From Flavobacterium sp. (GTDB taxonomy: Bacteria > Bacteroidota > Bacteroidia > Flavobacteriales > Flavobacteriaceae): a stretch of DNA of 58,082 nucleotides. The notes under the pieces are model-generated. The model was not told where the DNA came from, ran no database searches, and was given only the letters and a program-made list of their open reading frames with translations. The DNA is taken from assembly GCA_014377455.1 (NCBI GenBank), contig JACMPO010000137.1, positions 1 to 58,082 of the forward strand. Reading direction: 5' to 3'. Made by a program: the position numbers and the translations under genes. Positions 49,143 to 56,167 of the stretch are shown here, piece after piece. The first letter of the stretch is position 1. Every line of letters starts with the position of its first letter.

Positions 49143-50534
49143 TTATTTATCTGCTTTATTTTCTGAATTTTTATGCAACTTATTTGTTAGATAATGAAAT
49201 CTTGCATAGAGCGAAATTGCAGCCGCTGTGAGTCCGGCTAAAAGCCCAATCCAAACTCCGACTGCTTTAAATGAAGTATATTCGCCTAAATAATATGAAA
49301 TTGGAAAACCAATAATCCAATAGGAAATAAAAGTTAGATACATTGGAATTTTCACATCTTGCAATCCACGAAGCGCACCTAGTACAACAACTTGAATTCC
49401 ATCTGAAATTTGAAAAACAGCTGCAACCAATAATAATTTGCCAGCTATTAAAACTACTTCTTGATTGTCAAGCAATTGAAGATTATCCTCCATGTTTAAG
49501 AAAATATAGGGTAATAAATTGTGTAAAAGGACAAACAAAAAGGCAAAAACTATTTCAATAAGAATGGCTAATAAAAAAATTGATCGTGCTATGATTATTA
49601 AATTTTTATAATCTTTCAAGCCTTTTTGTTGACTTATTCGTATCATGGAAACAACGCTTAATCCCATGGCAACCATAAATGTTGAAGATGCTAAACTCAG
49701 CGCTATTTGATTTGCTGCCTGACTGGTTTTCCCAATAGTGCCGCACAACCAAATTGCAACTGTAAAAAGTACAACTTCAAAAAGCATTTGCATAGCCGAT
49801 GGAAACCCCAGATTTATTATTTTTCTGAGCATAGTTTTTTTTATTTCTTCAAAGCTAAATTTCTCAAAATAAGGCTTTAATTTTTCACGTCTGATGAGTA
49901 TAAAATGCATAAAAGTCACCATCATAATTCTTGAAATTACGGTTCCAAGTCCTGCACCCAAGATTCCCATTTTTGGAAAAATCCAAAATCCATAAATAAG
50001 ACAATAATTTAGTATGACATGAACAATATTTGCCATAATTATGGCATACATCGAATATTTTGTTAACGATAATCCATCGGCAAATTGCTTATATCCTTGA
50101 TAAATGATTAATGGAACTAGCGAAAATGCAACCCAATTTAAATAGGGTTTTGCAAGTATAATTACATCATTTGGTTGATGTAATAATTCCATTATTGGCT
50201 TAGCTAAAATCACCAATAAAAAAAGTAGGACACCCAAAATAATGCATAAAAACAAGCCGTGATGAAATGCAGCTCTTATTTTAAATTGATTTTTTTCGGC
50301 ATCAGCTTCGGCAACTATTGGAGTTATAGCGGTTGAAAACCCAATTCCGATAGACATCGCAATAAAAATCATGCTATTGCCCAATGATACTGCTGCCAAC
50401 TCTGTAGAACCCAATTTTCCAACCATAATATTGTCTACAATCCCTATTAAGGTATGGCCTAACATTCCTAAAATTACAGGATATGCAAGTTTTAAATTAT
50501 AAGAAAACTCCTTAGAATATTGTGATAAATTCAT
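49143..50534 (-). CDS. MATE family multidrug efflux transporter
   Basis: 463 residues with 12 predicted helices. MATE features: LAYPVILGMLGHTLIGIVDNIMVGKLGSTELAAVSLGNS at the start and a mid-protein GFPSAMQMLFEVVLFTVAIWL repeat of the same plan. Exports cationic compounds using a sodium or proton gradient. Divergent from the T9SS gene at 50644; a TACCTTTG box reads on the minus strand at 50551-50558. Confidence 0.93.
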   Translation of the reverse strand: MNLSQYSKEFSYNLKLAYPVILGMLGHTLIGIVDNIMVGKLGSTELAAVSLGNSMIFIAMSIGIGFSTAITPIVAEADAEKNQFKIRAAFHHGLFLCIILGVLLFLLVILAKPIMELLHQPNDVIILAKPYLNWVAFSLVPLIIYQGYKQFADGLSLTKYSMYAIIMANIVHVILNYCLIYGFWIFPKMGILGAGLGTVISRIMMVTFMHFILIRREKLKPYFEKFSFEEIKKTMLRKIINLGFPSAMQMLFEVVLFTVAIWLCGTIGKTSQAANQIALSLASSTFMVAMGLSVVSMIRISQQKGLKDYKNLIIIARSIFLLAILIEIVFAFLFVLLHNLLPYIFLNMEDNLQLLDNQEVVLIAGKLLLVAAVFQISDGIQVVVLGALRGLQDVKIPMYLTFISYWIIGFPISYYLGEYTSFKAVGVWIGLLAGLTAAAISLYARFHYLTNKLHKNSENKADK

Positions 50535-50643
50535 TTTTTGAAATATTGTGCAAAGGTAACAACAACTTGTTCAAACTTAAAATTTATTTATTTGAACTAT
50601 ATTATTTACATTTACATGTAATAACTCACTAATATATCAAATC

Positions 50644-51648
50644 ATGAAAAAAATTCTACTATTAATATCTTTTGTATCTTGCAATATAATTTTTGGACAA
50701 AGTGTTTTTCAAGAAAATTTAGCTTCTTACAATACTGGAACACAGTTAAGCGGACAAGGTGCTTGGTCAAACAATACCGCTCTTGGTGGTGGTGGCAGTT
50801 GTGCAGGAGCAATTTGTACAAATGCAAGTGTTTTAAATCAAGGTTTTACTTATTTAAATTATGGATCGAGTCCAAATTCTCTTGAGTTAAATAATGACAA
50901 AGATAGTTGTGGCAGACTTTTTACAGCTCAAACTGGAATAACTTATTTTGGGTTCATGGTAAATTTGACGAGTGCGGCAACTTCACCAAACGATTCTTTT
51001 AGAGTACTCAGCGGATCTGCGTTTAATATTGCTTTTAGAATGTACATTAAAACAGTTACTTCTAGTACTTTTGTAATTGGAATTAGCAAAGGTAGTGGAG
51101 CAACTTCTTACACAACAAATTCGTATGCTTTTTCTCAAGATCATTTATTAATTTTTAAATATTCTCAACTTTCAGGAACAGCAGATGATTTAGTTTCGTT
51201 ATACGTTGATCCTGTGATTGCAAACGGAGTTCCAGCAGTAGCAGATGTTTCTACAGCAGTTGGAACTGATGCAACAGGAAATATAGACAGGTTACATTTC
51301 AGACAAAGTACAAATTCAATTCCAGTTGGAAGAGCTGGATTAATAAGTGTTGCAAAATCTTGGACTGGTTTAATTCTTGGTACAAATCAAATTGAAAAAC
51401 CAAAATTTGTATTAGTTTCATCAGAAATTCCAAATGGGATTTTATTAATCAATTCCAATCAAATTTTTGAAAAAGCGGATTTAAAAATATATGGGATTTT
51501 AGGCAACTTAATTGACTCCAAAACTATTTCATTATCTGAAAATGAAAATCAAATAAGTATAAATCCAATTCAAAGTTCTGGTTTTTATGTAGTTGAAATC
51601 ACAGATAATACTAATTTCAAATTTTCACAAAAGATTATCATTGAATAA
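50644..51648 (+). CDS. T9SS cargo protein, 334 residues
   Basis: Signal peptide (MKKILLLISFVSCNIIFGQS), a jelly-roll-like beta domain of about 20-250 (ENLASYNTGTQLSGQGAWSNN, YFGFMVNLTSA, LIFKYSQLSG, VSLYVDPVI) and a C-terminal T9SS type A-like sorting domain (DLKIYGILGNLIDSK ... SSGFYVVEITDNTNFKFSQKIIIE). No catalytic motif recognised. The opening 'EN-x-W' form is shared by many flavobacterial secreted proteins of unknown ligand. Confidence 0.85.
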   Translation: MKKILLLISFVSCNIIFGQSVFQENLASYNTGTQLSGQGAWSNNTALGGGGSCAGAICTNASVLNQGFTYLNYGSSPNSLELNNDKDSCGRLFTAQTGITYFGFMVNLTSAATSPNDSFRVLSGSAFNIAFRMYIKTVTSSTFVIGISKGSGATSYTTNSYAFSQDHLLIFKYSQLSGTADDLVSLYVDPVIANGVPAVADVSTAVGTDATGNIDRLHFRQSTNSIPVGRAGLISVAKSWTGLILGTNQIEKPKFVLVSSEIPNGILLINSNQIFEKADLKIYGILGNLIDSKTISLSENENQISINPIQSSGFYVVEITDNTNFKFSQKIIIE

Positions 51649-51678
51649 TTTAAATCGAAAGATTTCCAGCTCGAAATT

Positions 51679-52455
51679 TTACATTCTTATGACGTAGTGC
51701 TGTTTCAGTTGTTCTTTTCTAAAAAATACAATTCCCCATTGAAAAGTATCAATTGAAACAGTAACTTTTTTGTGATTTTTGATTGTTTCCCAGGCTTCTT
51801 CCATTTCTAAACTCCAGTGAATATCATCAAAAATCCAAACGGAATCATTTGAAATAGTTGATAATAAAAGTTCAAAATATTCTAATGTTGCTTTTTTTGA
51901 ATGATTGCCGTCGAAGTAGATTAAGTTAAAAGTCAAAAGACCAAAGTCAAAAGATTTCAGATAATCTTCAAATTTTGTATTTACAAATTCAATATTATAT
52001 ACATTTTGCAATTGACATTGACTTTTTGCAACTGCCATTGTATTTGCGCAACCTTCTAAGGTTGTGATTTTTGCTTTTGGATTTCCCAACGCCAACGCCG
52101 AAGTTGCTAAACTTAGCGAAGTTCCAATTTCTAAAATAATTTCAGATTGAAAATAGTTAACAATTCTGAATAATAATTCGGCACGATTTGAAGATATTCC
52201 AGCATTTTTAGCAATTTGATTAATTGCTCTTGTATTACTTTTAAAAACTCGTGAACCAGCACCAAAATCGGTTATTTCAATCGTGTTAGCATTATCTAAT
52301 AATGATTTCCGATAGCTTTTTAGAATAGAATATTCGGGATAAGTTGTTTTGTCATAAAAGCATTTGGTTACCAAATCATATACAAATGGCGAATGCACTC
52401 CATGTTGATTGTTGGAGTTCCATAGGAAGTTTATGTAGGATTTAAATATAGACAC
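51679..52455 (-). CDS. Class I SAM-dependent methyltransferase
   Basis: 258 residues. N-terminal HGVHSPFVYDLVTKCFY segment, then a Rossmann methyltransferase core: motif I ILEIGTSLSLATSALALG, acidic TTLEGCA, then LIYFDGNHSKKATLEYF and SVWIFDDIHWS. Resembles the O-methyltransferase (MTF 24) group of Bacteroidota. The stretch just before IYFDGNH (SFDFGLLTFNL) is encoded by a run of 7-base repeats (see repeat at 51924). Confidence 0.88.
   Translation of the reverse strand: MSIFKSYINFLWNSNNQHGVHSPFVYDLVTKCFYDKTTYPEYSILKSYRKSLLDNANTIEITDFGAGSRVFKSNTRAINQIAKNAGISSNRAELLFRIVNYFQSEIILEIGTSLSLATSALALGNPKAKITTLEGCANTMAVAKSQCQLQNVYNIEFVNTKFEDYLKSFDFGLLTFNLIYFDGNHSKKATLEYFELLLSTISNDSVWIFDDIHWSLEMEEAWETIKNHKKVTVSIDTFQWGIVFFRKEQLKQHYVIRM
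51924..51958. repeat. Heptad repeat inside the methyltransferase coding sequence
   Basis: Five consecutive 7-base units on the plus strand: AGTTAAA, AGTCAAA, AGACCAA, AGTCAAA and AGATTTC. Read on the coding (minus) strand they give the protein stretch between EDYLK and LIYFDGNH, a region of low conservation as judged from the family motif order. Confidence 0.65.
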
Positions 52456-52514
52456 GGTTTTCAGTCACAGTTTTCAGTTTTCAATCTGCTCACTGAGACT
52501 GTAAACTGAATACT
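52455..52514. repeat. Intergenic heptad repeat in inverted arrangement (hairpin)
   Basis: Left arm of 7-base units CGGTTTT, CAGTCA (6), CAGTTTT, CAGTTTT, CAATCTG. Right arm of opposite sense: ACTGAG (6), ACTGTAA, ACTGAAT, ACT. AGTTTTCAGTTTTCAATCT (52469-52487) pairs with 52496-52514 at 16 of 19 positions. It occupies the gap between the methyltransferase and ABC-F genes. Confidence 0.75.
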
Positions 52515-52519
52515 AATTA

Positions 52520-54388
52520 TTACTCCATTTTAGAACTCAATTCAAACCAACGTTCTTCTTTTTCTTCTTTTAAATTGATAACTTTTTGAAGTTCTAATGC
52601 TTTGTTTTCAATTTCGTTATCAGCTACTTTTCCGTCAGAAAATAATTGTTCAATTTGTTTTTTCTGATGTTCTAAATCCTTAATTTCTTTTTCTATTTTA
52701 TTGAATTCTTTTTGCTCGTTAAAATTTAATCCAGATGAAATTGTTTTGGCTTGTTTCCAAGATTTTGATTCGTTAGATGTATTTTTATCATCTTTAGAAA
52801 TTGGCTCTGCCGAATCTTCATACGCTCTAAAATCAGAATAATTTCCTGGAAAATTCTCTACAACGCCATTGCCTCGAAAAACAAATAAATCGTCTACAAT
52901 TTTATCCATAAAATATCGATCGTGCGAAACTACAAGTAAACATCCAGGATAATCCAACAAGAAACTTTCTAAAACATTTAACGTTATAATATCCAAATCA
53001 TTCGTTGGTTCATCCAGAATTAAAAAGTTTGGATTCTGAATCAAAACAGTACATAAATACAAGCGTTTCAATTCGCCACCCGAAAGTTTTTCAACAAAAT
53101 CATACTGCTTTTTACTGTCAAATAAAAAGCGTTCTAATAATTGCGATGCCGAAATTAATCTGCCTTTCATTAGCGGAATATATTCGCCATATTCTTTGAT
53201 AATATCGATAACACGTTGGCCAGGTTTTGGGTTTATTCCACTTTGAGTATAATAACCAATTTTTATGGTTTCACCCATAACCACTTTTCCCGAATCGGCA
53301 GGAATAGTTTGCGTTAGCAAATTTAAAAAAGTAGATTTTCCTGTTCCGTTTTTACCAATTATTCCAATTCGTGCGCCACGCTGAAAATCAAAACTAAAGT
53401 TATTTAAAATTACTTTTTCACCAAATTTTTTCGAAATTTTATGAAGCTCAATAATCTTGCTTCCCATTCGTTCCATGTTAATTTCGAGCTCCACTTTATT
53501 TTCTTTACGTCGGCTTTCGGCTTTTTCCTTTATTACATAAAAGTCATCTTGTCGCGATTTCGATTTTGTAGTTCGCGCTTTTGGTTGACGTCGCATCCAA
53601 GCCAATTCTTTTACAAAAAGATTTTGAGCCTTGTCTATACTTGCATTTTCACTAGTTAATCGTTCTTCTTTTTTTTCTAAATAATAAGAATAATTTCCTT
53701 TGTAAGTATATAATTTGCCATTATCTAATTCTATGATTTCATTACACACACGTTCTAAAAAAAACCGATCGTGAGTAACCATAAATAGCGTAATATTTTC
53801 TTTAGCAAAATAACTTTCCAGCCATTCAATCATTTCTAAATCAAGGTGATTCGTTGGTTCGTCTAGAATTAGTAAATCAGGTTTATTGATCAGAATAATC
53901 GCCAATGAAAGACGCTTTTTTTGTCCGCCAGAAAGATTTTTTACCTTCAATTTGAAATCTTCCAGCTTCAATTTAAACAATATTTGTTTGAACTGATTTT
54001 CAAAATCCCAAGCATCATATCGGTCCATATCTTCAAATGCTTTTGCATAAGCGTCAGCATCGTCTGGGTTTTCAATCGCTTTTTCGTATCGTTCAATAAC
54101 GTGCAGAATTTCGTTATCGCTAGCAAAAATACTTTCCTCAATTGTGAGTTCGTCTTGCAGTTGTGGCACTTGCGAAAGAAATGCCATTTTTATGTCTTTT
54201 CTAATCACCACTTGCCCAGTATCAGGCGTATCATCGCCATTTATAATTTTCATGATGCAGGTTTTTCCTGAACCATTTTTGGCAATAAAAGCAATTTTTT
54301 GATCCTTATTAATGCCAAACGAAATGTTTTCAAACAACGTTCGTTCGCCAAAAGATTTCTTGATATTTTCGACTGATAAGTAATTCAC
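52520..54388 (-). CDS. ABC-F family ATPase (Uup-like)
   Basis: 622 residues from GTG 54388 (product begins NYLSVENIKKSFGERTLFENISF). Two ATPase domains: GKNGSGKTC Walker A, LSGGQKKRLSLA and LLILDEPTNHLD; then GKNGTGKST, LSGGELKRLYL and FLILDEPTNDLD. A C-terminal coiled coil (KEFNKIEKEIKDLEHQKKQIEQLF) follows, as in Uup. Uup-like proteins act on ribosomes and branched DNA intermediates. A TTG at 54406 would extend the frame by 6 codons but lies inside the promoter. Confidence 0.94.
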   Translation of the reverse strand: MNYLSVENIKKSFGERTLFENISFGINKDQKIAFIAKNGSGKTCIMKIINGDDTPDTGQVVIRKDIKMAFLSQVPQLQDELTIEESIFASDNEILHVIERYEKAIENPDDADAYAKAFEDMDRYDAWDFENQFKQILFKLKLEDFKLKVKNLSGGQKKRLSLAIILINKPDLLILDEPTNHLDLEMIEWLESYFAKENITLFMVTHDRFFLERVCNEIIELDNGKLYTYKGNYSYYLEKKEERLTSENASIDKAQNLFVKELAWMRRQPKARTTKSKSRQDDFYVIKEKAESRRKENKVELEINMERMGSKIIELHKISKKFGEKVILNNFSFDFQRGARIGIIGKNGTGKSTFLNLLTQTIPADSGKVVMGETIKIGYYTQSGINPKPGQRVIDIIKEYGEYIPLMKGRLISASQLLERFLFDSKKQYDFVEKLSGGELKRLYLCTVLIQNPNFLILDEPTNDLDIITLNVLESFLLDYPGCLLVVSHDRYFMDKIVDDLFVFRGNGVVENFPGNYSDFRAYEDSAEPISKDDKNTSNESKSWKQAKTISSGLNFNEQKEFNKIEKEIKDLEHQKKQIEQLFSDGKVADNEIENKALELQKVINLKEEKEERWFELSSKME

Positions 54389-54403
54389 AACGATAATTTT
54401 TTG

Positions 54404-54432
54404 CAAAAGTACATTATATTTGTTGAAATCAA
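54404..54432 (-). promoter_or_regulatory. Bacteroidota promoter of the ABC-F gene
   Basis: On the minus strand TTG (54430-54432), an 18-base spacer and TACTTTTG (54404-54411). Transcription should start near 54400, which rules out the upstream TTG codon and supports GTG 54388 with a leader of roughly 10 bases. Confidence 0.7.
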
Positions 54433-54437
54433 TTATT

Positions 54438-54938
54438 ATGAATTCAGTTGGATACTTGAGAAAAGCTTCATTAGGAATTATTTTTATAGTTGTTATTTTA
54501 TTTGTTGATTTCTATTCAGGATTAGAAGTAAAGAAACCCATAATATTTGATAACTTTAATTGTAAGACTGAAAGAATGTCATATAAACAAGGAGGCTCAA
54601 TAACGTCTTGTTTTTTAATCACAACAGATAAGGTTAAGTATTTTTTACCAAATAATATAAATTTCGGAGATAATTTAAAAAAGAATGATAAACTATTCGT
54701 GGTAAAAACCTTTTTTTTGAATCAAAATAAAAGGTTTGAAATTAAATATAATAATCATGTTGAAACTGCGGATATTTCATTTTTTCAATCCAAGTTGAAT
54801 GTTATTATTCTTATACTATCCTTAGTAGTGGCAATACTTTTTATTTGTTTTTCAGATAATCTTGTTTTTGGTAATTTGTTTGTTTTTTGCTTGGTGATAG
54901 ATTGTTTTTTGATTCTAATGTATTTTTTAAATTTCTAA
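54438..54938 (+). CDS. Membrane protein of unknown function
   Basis: 166 residues from ATG 54438 (an upstream TTG in frame at 54420 is unlikely). One N-terminal helix (about 10-28), an extracytoplasmic beta-like domain (KTERMSYKQGGSITSCFLITTDKVKYFLPNNINFGDNLKKNDKLFVVKTF) and two C-terminal helices. No family recognised. Divergent from the ABC-F gene; 31 bases ahead of the GT2 gene. Confidence 0.7.
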   Translation: MNSVGYLRKASLGIIFIVVILFVDFYSGLEVKKPIIFDNFNCKTERMSYKQGGSITSCFLITTDKVKYFLPNNINFGDNLKKNDKLFVVKTFFLNQNKRFEIKYNNHVETADISFFQSKLNVIILILSLVVAILFICFSDNLVFGNLFVFCLVIDCFLILMYFLNF

Positions 54939-54957
54939 TTGTTTTATTAAAGTAGAT

Positions 54958-54965
54958 TATATTTG
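54958..54965 (+). promoter_or_regulatory. -7-like element directly before the GT2 ATG
   Basis: TATATTTG fits TAnnTTTG; TTG at 54939-54941 gives a 16-base spacer. The box ends 4 bases before the ATG at 54970, so a leaderless transcript is predicted if it is used. Confidence 0.4.
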
Positions 54966-54969
54966 TCCA

Positions 54970-56091
54970 ATGCAACTATCGGTCATTATCCTCAATTATA
55001 ATGTGCGCTATTTTCTAGAGCAATGCGTTTTAAGTGTCCAAAATGCACTTGAAAACATTGATGGCGAAATCATTGTAGTCGACAACAATTCGTCTGACGA
55101 CAGTTGTACCATGATGAAATCGCTTTTCCCGACAGTAAAACTTATTGAGAACAAAGAAAATTTTGGTTTCCCAAAAGGAAATAATATCGGGGTTGCTCAA
55201 GCTAAAGGCGAATATATTTGTATATTAAATCCAGATACTGTTGTTGCCGAAGATACTTTTCAAAAACTAATATCTAAAAGCTATGAGCTAACTGCTGGAA
55301 TAATAGGTTCTAAACTTATCGACGGAACAGGAAATTTTCTGCCAGAATCAAAACGCGGTGTACCAACTCCATGGGTAGCTTTCACAAAAATCTCAGGATT
55401 GTATAAAATATCTACTATTTTCGGGAAATATTATGCCCAACATTTATCAGAAAATCAATCAGGAAAAGTGGATATTTTAGTCGGTGCTTTTATGTTTATG
55501 AAGCGTAATTTATATAACGATATTGGTGGTTTTGATGAAAAATGTTTTATGTATTCAGACGATATCGATTTGAGTTATATGGCATTACAAAAAGGAAAAC
55601 ACAATTATTATTTCCACGAAACATCCGTAATTCATTATAAAGGTGAAAGCACTTTTCGTGATGAAAAGTACATGAAACGGTTTCAAGAAGCGATGCAATT
55701 TTTCTATAAAAAGCATTTTAAAAAGTCAATTCTGTTTAATTTTTTTATGGAAATTGGAGCTTTTTTATTTTCTTTTTTTAAGAGAAATCAAACCAGAATC
55801 AACTCAAGAAAGATAGATAAATTCATTATTTTTTCAAAAAATAATTTGAATCTGAATTTATGTAAAGATGAAAAAGTAATGCATAATTTATCGGATTTCA
55901 GTAACGAATTAAATTTAAATATTGAAATTATATTCGACACAAAATCGTTTACCTACAAGGAAATTATTGATTTTATGATTTCAAATAAAAGTAATAACAT
56001 AACTTTTAAAAACTATATTCCGAGTTCTAATTTTATAATTGGAAGCAATAATTCAATAGATCGAGGCGAAATTATTGACCTAAATATTTAG
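54970..56091 (+). CDS. Family 2 glycosyltransferase (rhamnosyltransferase-like)
   Basis: 373 residues. GT2 core in the first 270: LSVIILNYNVRYFLEQCVLSVQNAL, IIVVDNNSSDDS, FGFPKGNNIGVAQAKGEYICILNPDTVV, GAFMFMKRNLYNDIGGFDEKCFMYSDDIDLS and HYKGESTF. The C-terminal 100 residues are not typical of the family. Transfers a sugar (often rhamnose) to an envelope polysaccharide. Confidence 0.93.
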   Translation: MQLSVIILNYNVRYFLEQCVLSVQNALENIDGEIIVVDNNSSDDSCTMMKSLFPTVKLIENKENFGFPKGNNIGVAQAKGEYICILNPDTVVAEDTFQKLISKSYELTAGIIGSKLIDGTGNFLPESKRGVPTPWVAFTKISGLYKISTIFGKYYAQHLSENQSGKVDILVGAFMFMKRNLYNDIGGFDEKCFMYSDDIDLSYMALQKGKHNYYFHETSVIHYKGESTFRDEKYMKRFQEAMQFFYKKHFKKSILFNFFMEIGAFLFSFFKRNQTRINSRKIDKFIIFSKNNLNLNLCKDEKVMHNLSDFSNELNLNIEIIFDTKSFTYKEIIDFMISNKSNNITFKNYIPSSNFIIGSNNSIDRGEIIDLNI

Positions 56092-56122
56092 TATATTCAT
56101 TATTAAATGCAGATTAAATTAC

Positions 56123-56130
56123 TAATTTTG
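56123..56130 (+). promoter_or_regulatory. Possible -7 element for the E2 gene
   Basis: TAATTTTG matches TAnnTTTG, 37 bases before the ATG at 56168; no TTG at standard spacing. Confidence 0.42.
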
Positions 56131-56167
56131 CAATCAAGATTTAAAAACACAACTTTAGTTTACATAT

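Noticed and set aside
51652..51665. Hairpin AAATC-GAAA-GATTT between convergent genes as a terminator
   Set aside because: Only a 5-bp AT-rich stem and no T run on either side.
53921..54271. 116-codon plus-strand frame opposite the ABC-F gene
   Set aside because: Complement of the first ATPase domain; Cys/Phe-rich noise typical of antisense frames.
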